Shown: positions 48,016 through 59,711, numbered from the stretch's first letter. The stretch: DNA of 64,000 nt from Charina bottae (GCA_023362775.1 JALMGJ010000002.1:104823981-104887980), one strand, 5' to 3'. The notes: generated from the letters alone by a model not told the origin. Program-made: numbers and translations.

Positions 48016-48242
48016 CCACAACAACCATCGAACTCCAGCCGTGAAAGCCTCCGACAATACATAATGTATGAGATCGAGATGACAACTAAAAAGTGAAACC
48101 TAACAACGTAGCCTGATAATGGTGATTTGTAGATAGGGGTTATTATAGATGAGTTGAGTTGCTGTGTTAGAACTGAACTTTCTCATGTTTATCCCATCTG
48201 TATTTAACATTATTTTCATGCACTTTCTCTGCTTCTTTGTAG

Positions 48243-48375
48243 GCAACACTGAAAACAGCTGTCATTTCTCCCCCCGTTGTCCAGACCAATGCACCTGTGT
48301 GGACTCTGTAGTTCGCTGCAGTAATAAAGGGTTGCGGTTCCTCCCAAAAGGTGTCCCCAAAGATGTGACTGAACT
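48243..48375 (+). CDS. SLIT3: SLIT3 exon: D4 LRR N-terminal cap
   Basis: A 133-bp exon bounded by TTTGTAG and GTAAGT. It completes a Gly codon and reads [20 protein letters not shown], then [19 protein letters not shown] and DVTEL. The [19 protein letters not shown] pattern is the cysteine N-cap of the fourth LRR domain. SPRCPDQC resembles SLIT3 SPRCPEQC rather than SLIT2 SRCPTEC as I recall them. It ends after two bases of a Leu codon whose completing exon is not in the window. Confidence 0.97.
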
Positions 48376-49664
48376 GTAAGTCATATTTTCATGACTTGTA
48401 TTTCTAAGTAACAAGTTGTCAATTTCAATTACTAGTTTACAAAAGATTGTTTTTCTTTCAAATTGGAATGCTGAAGCTCACCAATCTAAACCAAATATGA
48501 ACTAATGGCAGGACTTCATGAAGCAGTGGCATAGGATAACATACAGGGCTTCTGTTTCCTTCCTGGAGGGGAAAAAGGCATTGCCTCAGTACTTCTTCAG
48601 AGAGACATTGCCTGCGTTCTTTGCACCCTAGGGGGAAGATAGTAGCAACCTTGAGGGAATTCTAAGTTTTGCATAGTTCCAAAAATAAGACATAAAAGTG
48701 GGGGGGGGGGGACTTAACAGGAGAAAAATATCCCAACCCCCAAACCCACTGAGAGCCAAAGAGATTGCATATCCCCAGAACATCACTTTCATTATATACG
48801 ACATTGACAATAAAATCACCAGTATTTTCTAAACATCTACAGTGGGACCATCTTTAGAACACTGTTTATAATTCTGATCACAGTGTGGTAAAACAGTAAA
48901 AATGCAGAAAAGGATAAATAAAAAGATCAGTGGGCAAGATTAACCCCCATTTGATAAAAGTGGTTGACTCTTTGGCTTAGAAAAAAGGTTAAGGTTGTAG
49001 AGAGAGAACATGATAGAAGACATGAACATTTTTTTTCAAAAGATTAAACCATATAGTCATCTAACAAAGCTAATGGTGAGAGATTCAAAGATGCTATTCA
49101 GACAGTGAATAGTAAACTTACATTTTTACCACCAAATGTGATGATGGTCACAACAGGAATAGTTTTAAAGGGGGATTAGGCAAATTTAAGGTGGACTAGA
49201 CAACCTGTGATCCATTGGGACATCGTTTCAGAGATATTTCTGTACCAGATTCCTCAGTGCCTTCAACAATGGCAGAGCTTCTAATGTACCGGAAAAGTTC
49301 TTAAAAATTCAGGGAGACATTCAGAGATGTATCTGCCTTGAAAGTAGCCCATGTTGAACTGTATAGCTCAGTCAAACATCCGGAGTTGACCACAGGAAAT
49401 GTTTTATGACATTTTGTGTTATTTCATAAAATGTTTTATAATAATTTTTATGCCATAAAGTGTTTTATAAAATTTGCCAAATTTCTATTCCACGGGAGTC
49501 ATGGGTCCAGATTTTGGATGCATTCTGTAAGTTAGCCCATTTGAGGTACCTTGGCTCAAAAATTGTTGCCCTACAATGCACTGTTTCGCCCAGTTAAATG
49601 TTACGAACAGACACAACACTTTTAGTAGTATATAGATAAGGCTCTTGATGGCTACTAGTTCTTA

Positions 49665-49668
<4 letters not shown>

Positions 49669-49712
<44 letters not shown>

Positions 49713-49736
49713 AGAGAGAGAGAGAGAGAGAGAGAA
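49669..49736. repeat. Compound microsatellite (TG)n(AG)n
   Basis: About 20 TG units, then TC and about 12 AG units. Confidence 0.95.
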
Positions 49737-51820
49737 ATATCATGGTAGTAAGTTTGTCACTACCAACTAGAGAACATGAGTGGGGATAAGATCCTGTTTC
49801 TGGGTTGTTTTCCACTGGCATCTGGTTGGAATAGAAAGCTGGAGTAGATAAGCCTTTGATCTGATCCACCAGGCCTTTATATTCTTATTTCCTTCCATTC
49901 AGTGAAGGATGGATTATCTAGTTGCATCTAGGAAGACCCATATGAGTGTAAAGATTAATATACATGCAAAGCAGTGACACTTTTTAGTTTCAGAAGTAGA
50001 TAGTGATTGGATTTTAGTAAAACCAGGTGTTTTTTGCCCTTAGATTTCCTTTCCAACATCTGTGGAGCACAGCTTTTTTTGGCTTTTTTTGTGTGTGTTT
50101 TTATTATAGTTGTGTGTTATCTTCTTCACTAAACTGTAAAGTATTTAGAATGGGGTTTTATTGACTCCCATGCTGCTTTTTAATATTTATTTATTTGTTC
50201 TAATTATGAAATCAAATTAACACTTAGTGTTGATTGCTTTGTAATGCTAGTGTTTTCATAGTAGGCTACTTGAGTAAGCTATTGAAAATGTATTCTTAGC
50301 ATAATCATACAATAGCTAATTATCCCCACCAGTTTACATTCTTAAAAAGAAAAGAAAAGAGTGTTAACATGGGATTATTTTCACAGCATACTTAAAAAGG
50401 GCTAAAGTAATAGATATTAATCAGATTAAATTGTGAAGTATATGTGCATGAGGAAAGGATGGCTTCTCATTTGTTTCTAATGTTATAGTGTTGTTTTCTA
50501 CATAAGGAGACTAATTGGGCTATCAAATCTGGGTTGCATTAATCTCTACAACCATTAATGGTAGCAAAGACATGCAAACAGCTCCAACTCTTTGCTGCCC
50601 AGTGGTGTCTGCCCCAGCACTAACATTGTGTTACCCAAACACTAATATGTGGTCATAATCTTTGGATTATTTGGAAGCTCTAGACATTCATCTAGGGAAA
50701 GCTGACAATAAGCATTGGAGTCTATCACATCTAGTTTCTTCGTGTAAAGTGGTATATATAATTAGAAATTGTTTGAAAATGTGACTCTAATCTTCGTCAT
50801 ATCTGACTTTAATTGATTTCACAGTGAAATCTGGTGTATATTGAATGGTGCTTCATCTGTGGTCTATATAAAACATTATTTTTGTGCTTTGGAGGAGGAC
50901 ACCTCTGTAGTTTCACTCCAAAGACTGTCAGAGCTACAGCAGGCATCTCAAACTGGTTTTCCTTCTCACTAGTAAAATAAGATAAAGAAGGAAACAGAGC
51001 CACTATTCCTTTCTCCACTGAAGAAATTAGATTTCCCATATTAGATTAATTGGTGGGCAGGAACAAAATGCCTTGTAACAATCTGAAAATATGTTTCCTC
51101 AATAAAAAATAATACACAAAAGTAGTGATATGGAAGATCAGAGAGGCAGCCCTTGTGCCAATTCATTATTGTATTTTAAGTCTACCTAATAAAGTTCCCT
51201 TGGTAAATTACCAAAACGCTAAATACAAAGAATGCACAATTAAACTAATTGTAATTCCTTTATAGCTGCCTGTTTGTTTCTTCATTTTTTTTCCTTACCT
51301 CCTCTTTAGGTCGGAATCCTTGTTAACGTTACAGATTTTATTAAATGTTTTTCCTGTTTAAAAATCTATGCACAAAAAAATGTTCAGGATCTTTTAAAGC
51401 CTACTAAAGCTCTGTGGTATTTTGCCACCTGCCCCCTTTCATTTATAAAGATGTGAAGTAGAGGAACCCTATTCCTCAGTTACACAATAACATTCATCTC
51501 TGCGATATGGTTTCCTGTAAGTAGGGTTGGGTATTTTAGATTGCTTGGTTATCTAAATGGTAAGTCAAAAGCCAAAAGAAATGTGAAAAGCAGCATAGAG
51601 TGGTTAAGTAAATGTGAATGTGTAAACATGAAAAGATGGCAGGATATAATATGTAGTTGATTTACTCTAGCAGATTACAAGAATAAAGGAATCTGCTAGT
51701 GAGGAAAATAATAGTTTTGGTTTCATCATCATTTTGGAGTGCATATGAGCAAAAATCCAAAACCAGTAGTGTCTGTCAGAGTAGTTTGTTGTTCCTGCTG
51801 TTGTTCTTTTTGGAAAGTAA

Positions 51821-52434
51821 AGCCAGTTTGGTCTAGTGGTTAAGGCAACAGGCTAGAAACCAGGAGACTGAGAGTTCTAGTCCCGCTGTGATGGTCCTGG
51901 TCCTCAGTTATTAATTCAGAGTCTCTCAAATCACTAGCCATCAAGGAGGTAGAAGAGCTCTTTATTAATACAAGGGAGCAGTCCAAGGCAAAGATCAGTC
52001 TGAAGAAAGCCCACGCAAATGCCTTTACACAAATCCCCCTCCGTGCCAGCCCCTCCTAAAATGTTGAATTCCGTCTCACAGTCTCCAACAAGCCTTCACC
52101 CCACCTGCAACTCTTTCTCCTAATGAGCATAGATAACGCCAGGCCAGGCTGACCTTGGAGCCACTCAGGCCATCTCAACAATCTAATTATAACATTCCAA
52201 ACTGCCACTACAAGCCTGCCAATACAATTACTACATTACCCATGCTAATACACACCCTACAGTCTACTACAATCCCCATCAATGTACTGGAAGGATGCTA
52301 AATCCTGACACCTGCCTTAGTCTCACAGGGTATTTGTTGTGGGGAAAATAGGAGGAGGAAGGAGTATTTGGTAGGTTCGCCACCTTGAGTTATTTATAAA
52401 AATAATAGATGGGATAGAAAATAAATAAATAAAT
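51821..52434 (+). mobile_element. Sauria-type SINE interrupted by a solo LTR
   Basis: Head AGCCAGTTTGGTCTAGTGG through GAGTTCTAGTCCCGC (51821-51886) and 3' part CTTAG, CTCACAGGGT, GCCACCTTGAGTTATTTATA, GATGGGATAGAAAATAAAT (52316-52434) are two halves of one L2-like-tailed SINE separated by 51887-52310. The middle of the SINE (GCTGGGTGACC block) is also deleted just right of the insertion. Confidence 0.92.
51887..52310 (-). mobile_element. Endogenous retrovirus solo LTR
   Basis: A 424-bp insertion with retroviral LTR ends. On the minus strand it begins TGTCAGGATTTAGC and ends CCATCACA. The 5-bp target duplication is CCCGC (51882-51886) and CCTGC (52311-52315); the single mismatch is a CpG-to-TpG change. 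A polyadenylation signal AATAAA lies on the minus strand at 51961-51966. No internal viral sequence is present, which fits LTR-LTR recombination. Confidence 0.88.
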
Positions 52435-52526
52435 GTAATCCTTTATGTCAATGGATGTAGTTAAGAAAATGAGGCAATATTATCATATCTGTGGAGTCCT
52501 TGGTGCTCTCTGAGCTTGGTTGTTTG

Positions 52527-52572
52527 CTTGCAGACATTTCATTACCCAACTAGGTAACATCATCAGTGCTAA
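52527..52572 (-). ncRNA. Hammerhead-ribozyme-like motif, core residues intact
   Basis: The minus strand reads TTAGCA (stem I), CTGATGA at 52566-52560, an unpaired T, a 6-bp hairpin GTTACC-TAGTTG-GGTAAT (last pair G-U), GAAA at 52540-52537, T, GTC at 52535-52533, then TGCAAG (stem I). All invariant core bases CUGANGA, GAAA and GUC are present. Stem I is short (GCA/TGC plus weak pairs). One unpaired base between CUGATGA and stem II departs from the canonical fold. Confidence 0.55.
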
Positions 52573-52644
52573 TTGTAACATCAGTGCTAATTGTCTATTA
52601 ATAGCTTAATAGCTAATAGCTTAATAGCTAATAGCTTAATAGCT

Positions 52645-52690
52645 AAGGCACTGGTAATGTTACCTAGTTGAGTAATGAAACATCTGCAAG
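52645..52690 (+). ncRNA. Hammerhead-ribozyme-like relic, opposite arm
   Basis: The + strand has GCA, CTGGTAA (52651-52657; CUGANGA with two transitions), hairpin GTTACC-TAGTTG-AGTAAT, GAAA (52677-52680), C, ATC (52682-52684), TGCAAG. The core changes should abolish activity. Confidence 0.45.
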
Positions 52691-54753
52691 CAAACAACCA
52701 AGCTCAGAGAGCACCAAGGACTCCATAGTTCAACCCTGAGCTACATATATTCTCTTATATTGGAATTATTGCATCCTTCAAGAGTTACATCAGGGAGATG
52801 AGTGCAGTTAAATATTCATAGAGCATCACAAAGTCTTCAGAATATGAGCTTAGATCCTATCTTCCCCATAATTTTCCCAGATCCATTCTATTATTCTTAA
52901 AAGAGCCAAGAGTGGGTGATTTTGACATCTGGTGTTGCTTTGTCCTCTGTCACCCATAGAAACTTTAATTTGTAAAGAAATTTTAGTGCCTGGCTTTCTG
53001 TTGCTATTACTCTTAGCATTTATATTCTCATGCTTCAATTATTTAATCAGCCAGATTCATTCATTCATTCATTGGCGATCACTCGTAGCCGAGTATATCA
53101 GCCAGATATAAAGACTGTATCTGATGGTGTCTATTTGCAAATGAACCAGTGCTGAAATGATTTTTTCTCTCTCCCCCTGCCACTGAGCCCCAGTATTGCA
53201 ACTGGTGATTGACTAGTTGCAGGACTTGCTAGAGAAGATTTGGGGGTCCTGAGGTTACAAGGAGATGAGCAAGAAGGCCTGTTGCATAAGTAGTGTTGGA
53301 TGAAGCCTAAAGATCAGAAGCCTAAATTTCAAGTGTATTTTCTTTTTCTTCATGGTGAAAGTTGTGCATAGAACCAATACATTTAAACTTTTTTCTTTAG
53401 TACTCAATTTGTTTCATTGATTCATGCATATCAAACATACATTCAGGATTTATTTCTGCATTTGGAACACTTCTGTTTCAAGACTACAATTATTAATTTA
53501 TTAAGAAATAGACTTTTGAGTATTTTTCTCAGTGCTGTCAAGTGGCCTTTGCTGCAGATAATCATGACCTCACAGTTATGTCCTTGTAACATAATTGTCC
53601 TTTTGATAATTTCTGGAAACAGCCTACTCTTAGGAGTCATAAAAAGTGCTGGAATTTTTGAATACCCAGATTCAAAATGGTGTAGGAATGAATACTGCAG
53701 AAAAAGACATTCATATATTGTTTTATTCTGTAGAAGCAGATGCATGTATTTTTGTGTTTGAATTTGCAGTGATCAAAGAGTGGCACTCAGGAAATCAATA
53801 TTAAGTTGAGATAATTCATAGCTACTTCCTGCATTTATTTTTACAGCACAAGCCTGTTCTCATACTGATATTTTAAATGAAAAGGATATGTCCAAAGATA
53901 ATGCAGGTACTGATGTCACTGAGATGCTCCAACTCCCTGTGATGTTTCTGGGAGGTTGCTTTAAAGGCATCTCTGTCCAAAATAATGCACCCACATTTCA
54001 TTTATCTACATCTAAAGAGAGTTATGATTCTCAAGTAATGGTCAAACCAAATCTTGCCAGCAACACCGGTCATGAGAGACAAAGGGCTGGGCATGTTGTT
54101 CATGCTTCATTCCACAAATGACACTTCTACATTTACTGACTTATATACAATTCTGTTAATCTGGTCTTACCTACTCTTATCTGAGGGGAAGATTTCTTTA
54201 GTAGCATTTTAATTAATGTTATGGAGCTTAACATTTATAAACTCCCATTTGCTATGTGAAAATCACATCCGTTGTGTGACAATCATGTTCAGCTAAAATG
54301 CTTTTTATTAAACCATAATCATCCACATTTATAGATTTCATTTTAATTAAAAACAAAACCTGCCATACATCTAACAAAAATTCAGTAAATTAGAACTATT
54401 GAGAGAGTTCCAAAATATCCATATAACAGGAAATCTACTGTAACAGGCCCTAAATAACATTACACTGACATAGGTACAGACAGATGGAAAATTTCATTTC
54501 CTAGGAGGTAGAATTTCAGCATAGAGAAATGCTGAATATATTTCTCATTTTCCAGTAGTAGTGAACTGAAAATAAATTTCTGTGCCATAAGGCAATATAG
54601 AAGACCCATTCCCTATAACCATATCTTTATGTTTTGTTTTGTGAATGATACATTCTAAAAATGTTAATTTACTTCTTCCTTGGGGTCATTGGTCAAGGTT
54701 ATTAGTCGTGAAGATAAGTATCAGGGACTAATGATTTGAAATATAGTCTCTAG

Positions 54754-54972
54754 CCAAGGATCTCAAACTGCGCACTGTGGTATCCTGGTATGCCACATAG
54801 AACTCACAGAGATACCGTGGGATATTTTACTACATAATAAACAGAAGTGTTAGTGAATTTGCTGTGGTACCCCAGGGCACCACAGAACACAGTTTGGGAA
54901 CTGCTAGGGGCACCATGAAAAAATAATTGAGACACTAGGGCTCCATGAACCAGGAAAGTTTGAGAACCTCTG
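54754..54972. mobile_element. hAT-type MITE
   Basis: The left end CCAAGGATCTCAAAC and the right end GTTTGAGAACCTCTG are inverted repeats (12 of 15 matching). Target duplication GTCTCTAG/CTCTCTAG (54746-54753, 54973-54980), 7 of 8. Internal blocks are GTGGTATCCTGGTATGCCAC and GGTACCCCAGGGCACCAC. Non-coding. Confidence 0.85.
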
Positions 54973-55340
54973 CTCTCTAGAATTATTGTGGGTAATGTCT
55001 CAGAGTCATGATGCAACATCACTTCTTGCAATTGACAAGCAAGTTCTTTATTAGCCAAATAGGAAATCTAGGTCTTCAGCTCTTAGCTAGATAACAGAGC
55101 AATATTTTCTGCCTGCTGGGCTTTGGTACTTGGCCCTTGAGAGCCTGAAACTAAAACACATCTTCTAGATTCAGGTTTTACCAGATTTCTCCCATCACAT
55201 ACTATTTGATTACTTGACTAGTGTACACTGGGCAGCTTTGCCTTACATGGTCAGGATCCAGCATCTCAGCTTATGGTACAACCTAGCAATTTTTGACAAT
55301 GCGTTATCACAATTGCTGAACTGGCATGTGTTTTGCCAAG

Positions 55341-55791
55341 TGTCAAGGTAGGGATCAGGTGCCCAGACAATTGTTTCTTTTAGATCCAGAGACAATGATC
55401 ACTCCAGTAAGTAAGGAGAGTTTAAGCTTTATTGTTTAACTGTGGCAGGCAAATTAAACAGAAACACAATAAAGCATACCAAGCCAGATGATAAGAAATC
55501 TCACTTCAGCTGTCGGGAGCTCCAGTAAATGACAGCAGAGACTCCCCAAGCCAATTTTGCACACAGCACCCGGTACCAGGGTCTGTGGCCAAGCTCCAAA
55601 CTCAAGAAGCAATCCTAAGGGTTTTTTTATCAAAGTCTGGTAGGTACTAAAACCTCATGACCCTATTTCCATGGTACTGAGACTGCAGGATCTGACCTTG
55701 ACTGGATCGTTCCCAGGTCTGGGCCACCTGTTTATGACATAATCCAAGAGCCTGGGAAGCTATACAGATAAGCTAGTGCTAGCGTAAACCA
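55341..55791 (-). mobile_element. Probable retroviral LTR with adjacent polypurine tract
   Basis: Read on the minus strand it begins TGGTTTACGCTAGC, has a polyadenylation signal AATAAA (55428-55433) and ends CCCTACCTTGACA. Just upstream on that strand (+ 55792-55830) is a purine run with a long G stretch, as expected for the polypurine tract before a 3' LTR. The next ~150 bp may be internal provirus remnant, but I could not identify it. I found no clear 4-6-bp target duplication, so the limits are approximate. Confidence 0.5.
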
Positions 55792-56040
55792 TCTTGGGGT
55801 TTTCTCTTCTCCCCCCCCCCCTTTCAAGCAAGAGTGAAAAAGAAGCATGTTAAACATAGCTCAGAATGAACTCTAAACTTCTATAATTTTCTTAATATGA
55901 GGGAGAAATCACTTAAACTCCTCAAAATACAATGGTCTTCTGCATTGCCACGACAGCATGTTATACCAGCACCAGCCACAGTAATTATTGCCAGATGCAT
56001 CATAGCCGCAACACTGGGTGGCAATTGGGGTGAGGCTATG

Positions 56041-56337
56041 GTCAATCCTAAAGGAAATCAACCCTGACTGCTCCTTGGAAGGACAGATACTGAAGCTGAA
56101 GCTCAAATACTTTGGCCACCTAATGCAAAGAGAGGACTCACTGGAAAAGACCCTGATGCTGGGAAAGACTGAAGGCAAAAGGAGAAGGGGACGGCAGAGG
56201 ATGAGATGGTTAGATAGCATCACCGATGTAATGAACATGAATTTGAGTAAACTCCGAGAGACAGTGGAGGACAGGAAGGCCTGGCGTGGTATGGTCCATG
56301 AGGTCACGAAGAGTCGGACATGACTAAACGACTGAAC
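56041..56337 (+). mobile_element. BovB LINE 3' fragment
   Basis: A 5'-truncated BovB copy aligning to 1801-2097 with a constant offset and about seven mismatches by eye, ending in the same CGACTAAACGACTGAACA tail. The frame stays open for 99 codons (GRQRMRWLDSITDVMNMN region). It lies next to the presumed LTR material. Confidence 0.95.
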
Positions 56338-56380
56338 AAATGGATAAGTCAGTTTCTTGTCATCTTAACAGTGTCTAGAC

Positions 56381-56763
56381 CAGAGCTTTCCAAACTGTGT
56401 GTCGTGACACAAAAGTGTGTCGCCACACCACCCGGAAGCGGCGGCGCGCGCGTGCACGGCAGCCGCCATGCACGCACGCGCCGCCGCACGCCCCCCGCGC
56501 CGCCGCACGCCCCCCGCGCCGCCGCACGCCCTCCGCGCCGCCGCACGCCCCCCGCGCCGCAGCACGCCCCCCGCGCCGCCGCACGCCCCTCCTGTGCTGC
56601 CGCCGTGCGCGCGCGCGCCGCCGTGCGCCCCCCACGCTGCCGTCGCACGTGCGCCGTCGCACGCCCCCCCCGCTCCATCGCACACACCCCCGCGCCGTCG
56701 CCGTGCGCGCGCGTGTCGCCGCCGCCGGGTGTGTCGCCAGCGGCGGCACTTTGGAAAGCCCTG
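56381..56763. mobile_element. GC-rich hAT MITE, copy 2, with perfect TSD
   Basis: Ends CAGAGCTTTCCAAACTG and ACTTTGGAAAGCCCTG; perfect 8-bp duplication GTCTAGAC (56373-56380, 56764-56771), itself a palindrome. Inside, about 56480-56590 is an array of ~18-bp units (CGCCGCCGCACGCCCCCC), giving extreme GC and CpG density. All reading frames in it are Ala/Arg/Pro-rich by composition and are not genes. Confidence 0.93.
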
Positions 56764-58119
56764 GTCTAGACTACTGTGAACTTAACTGCACCATAATAAG
56801 CCCATATGTTGGAATTACTGTTAAGTATAAGGAAGTGATATTTTCCCCCCTCTCCTTTGAGCACTTCACATCTGTCCCAAAATATTGATCCTATTATTGA
56901 TTCAGTTTACATCTTAAGTCAAAGATATTTTACCTTTATTTCAAAGTCTTTTATTTATCGCATGTATATAGTGCATTTCTTTCAAAAGGATTGCAGTATA
57001 TTAAGCATCCTTACCCACATTCATGCATTTCTTTTTTAATTATGAATTAAAACTGCTTATCTCCCAACACTAGGAACAGATCATCAATTCCTGGTTCACA
57101 TACAGTACACCTGAAGATTACTTGATGAAATGAAGATGAATGTGTGAACTGTCACACCACTTTTAAATATTGTATTGGAGCCAGCAGCTGGTGATATCAA
57201 TGATTTCTCTTTGGCAGAGATGCTCTGTAGAAAGGACTGTGAGGTTCATTTTTACATTTTGATTAATTCAGTAGTAAACTAGTTTTGTCACCAACCCATT
57301 AATTTTTTAAAAAGCCATTCTGTATTTATATATTTTTTCTGCTTCTGTCCTACACCATGTATTTTTTCTCTGCCTGCAAACCCATTTCTGTTGATATTCC
57401 CTTTTGTTTTGATGAACTTACAAGTTCTCTCCATTTGCCTTCCCACTGTGCACTCATTTCTCTCCCCCCACCCTCCAAAAAACTCATCTCTCGTTTACTC
57501 CCCTTTATTTCTCTTGGCTGCCAATTCCATAGATATCTCTGTTTTTCATCATCTCTCAGCTACCAGATTTTTTTACCTCCTTTTTGCACATTGCAGCTTT
57601 TGTAGCACCACATCTCAACAGCTCTCTTTTTCTAGCAGAGGCTAATCAGAAATTTCAGGAAAGCTTAAAAGTAGGCCACAAAGGCAATAGTTTTTGAAAC
57701 AAAATTTACTTTCATTGGAGGGCAGGAAGGACCCCATGGTAAGTTGTAAAAATAGGACTGAAGCAATACTTCAGATTACTTAAAGTTACCTTCTTTTTTG
57801 TAGCTTAATTTAGTAATTAAATTTAGTTTAGTATTTAAAGCATTTGCATATATATGGAGTTGTCATACTTGGCATATTCACAATAGGGCAGATCCTGTTA
57901 ATTCAGTTATTATAAAGGAAACATTGATTACGAACTTTAATTCTATCTAGTTCCAATGGATTAATAATACAGTATGAAATCTTGCTCCTGGCTGGAACAA
58001 GAGGCACTACTGATCTTCATAAGGCACTCTGTAAAGCCTTTTTCAATAAGGACTGTAAGATAAAATACTTTAAAGAAAAGAAATACTGCAAATATTTTAT
58101 CAAGAGTGACACAGTGGTG

Positions 58120-59711
58120 GACTTCCAGGGAAGGCATGGCGAACTGAAGACATTTCTGCGAAAGCGAGGCCAACAACCATGGCAAAGACCAAATAACTGG
58201 TGAGTAGGCTGGTTCTTTGGAACTTCTCCGGATAAGGAGAGGACAGGAGATCACCCACATGTTCTCCAGATGGCTGCTCCTCACAATGAGACTGCAGGAC
58301 AGCGGTCTTCCGTGGGTTTCAGTGCTGGGAGACGAAGGGATTAGCCATCTTGCTCGCAACTACTGCGGAGGCTTTTAAAGGACACTAAGTTCACAAGCCA
58401 CTTTCTAATCGCTTTCAGAAATTGCCTATTGGCCATCATAAAGCTATTAGAGACCTTCGGGACAATAAGTCTGAAAAGTCACCAGGTGAGTTTAGCTTCA
58501 ACTCTGAACAAAAGAAAAATTAATTATAAGCTTAAGAACTTAAAGAATTTGAAATAAACAGCAAAAAGCTAAATAAGATTTTGATCTAAGAAAGTTATAA
58601 ATGGATTAAGGGTCCAGATAAATTTGGAATATTGAATTTTACTATAAGATTTTGGAATTAACTGTAAAAAATAAATAGCTTCTCATGGGAACCAGATTTA
58701 TTTTCGCTATCTTGACTACTGAAAGTCATAACAAAGATAAGATGGACATTAGAGGGGACTAAAGATTCTAAGTAGAAGGGGAAAAAATACAAGCCTGCCT
58801 TTGGTGTTTGTTAGTACTGGGACTTACAAAATGACACAAAACATCATAACATTGGAAATATTAAAGGAGATATTTGAAGAATGGAGCCAGAAATTAGTAG
58901 CTACAATATCAACAGTGTCAGTAATGATGTCTGACTCTATGGATAGACTATGTCTAAAAGATGTTAATGAGGGAATGACAGATGTGGAGCAAATTTTGTC
59001 TGACAAGACAGAGAAAATACCAAAAGTGGAACTACAAATGACAAGCCAAGAGAATGATTTGGGAAAGGACACTTTATTGGATATACAAAAGAAACTGGCT
59101 GAAGTTTTAAAAATTAAAGGGGAAATACAAATGACAAACCAAGAGAATAAACCTGAAAAATATTTTCTTATTGGATCTACAAAAGAGGCTTGTTAAACCC
59201 TTGAGGAAGTCTGTGCGATGGGATAAAAAAGAATTGAAAAGAAATCAAATCCTATAACAATATTTGAATGATCTAAAGATTAAAACTGTTAGAAGTAAAA
59301 GGAAAGAATATCAAGTTGGATTATTTGATCAAATTTAAAATAAGACTTTTTTTTTTTTTTTGCAAAGTTCTGGCAACCTCTTACGGACTTTTTGCTAACA
59401 CCAGGATTCAAAAGTGGATGTTTTATGGATTGCTTATAGTTAAAGGATGGGATATGGGTTGAAGAGATATCTGTTTATAACCTTATAAGGGGTGAAGAGT
59501 TACTAAATTTTTCTATACTTTTTGTAATGAAGGTTGGAAGACTCTCTTTATATATTTCTTTTTTTCTTTATTATGTTCTTTCTTATCTCTTCTTTCTTTT
59601 TTCTTGTACTTTTTATTCTTTCTTTGTATTCTCTTTTCTTTCTTTAAGTTCATTTGTATTAGTTTTTACCATTGTAATCAAAATTCTTAATAAAAATTAT
59701 ATACATAAAAA
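58120..59711 (+). mobile_element. Internally deleted (non-autonomous) L1-like retroposon with 17-bp TSD
   Basis: A 1,592-bp insertion flanked by AGAGTGACACAGTGGTG (58103-58119) and AGAGTGATACAGTGGTG (59712-59728), 16 of 17 matching. The 5' end (GACTTCCAGGGAAGGCATGG) resembles squamate L1 5' UTR. An open frame of 131 codons at 58801-59193 has a polar, coiled-coil-like composition and could be an ORF1 fragment. There is no endonuclease or RT. The 3' end is T-rich, then AATAAAAATTATATACATAA, as in squamate L1 3' UTRs. Confidence 0.7.

Larger units (their letters stand above)
43403..48242 (+). other. SLIT3: SLIT3 intron
   Basis: A 4,840-bp intron from GTAAGC to TTTGTAG. It holds a palindromic hAT MITE, a long RTE relic interrupted by an L2-like tail, an 8-bp-TSD MITE and a short hairpin element. 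Nothing is recognised in 43410-44040, 44200-44680 or 46780-47950. Confidence 0.9.
52489..52728. mobile_element. Inverted-repeat element with two hammerhead-like cores (probable Penelope-like relic)
   Basis: The left arm CTGTGGAGTCCTTGGTGCTC, TCTGAGCTTGGTTGTTTGCT and onward is mirrored by AGCAAACAACCAAGCTCAGA and GAGCACCAAGGACTCCATAG. The arms are about 80 bp. The centre holds an AT-rich tandem array (TAGCTTAATAGCTAA units, about 52595-52645). Each arm carries a hammerhead-like core in opposite orientation. The family is shared with 9245-9394. Confidence 0.65.

Noticed and set aside
8169..48375. Assignment of the exons to SLIT2 or SLIT1
   Set aside because: Paralogue-specific positions ([39 protein letters not shown]) and the mir-218-2 loop favour SLIT3.
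54754..54972. Mirror blocks GTGGTATCCTGGTATGCCAC and GGTACCCCAGGGCACCAC as a separate foldback
   Set aside because: They lie within the hAT-type MITE and are part of its internal structure.
56320..56888. Several overlapping Ala/Arg/Pro-rich open frames of 106-163 codons on both strands
   Set aside because: They lie in the GC-rich MITE, where stop codons are rare by composition. The sequences are low-complexity and cross the element borders.
58801..59196. 131-codon frame as a host gene
   Set aside because: It lies inside the insertion bounded by the 17-bp duplication and has no splice context. It is better read as an L1 ORF1-like fragment.
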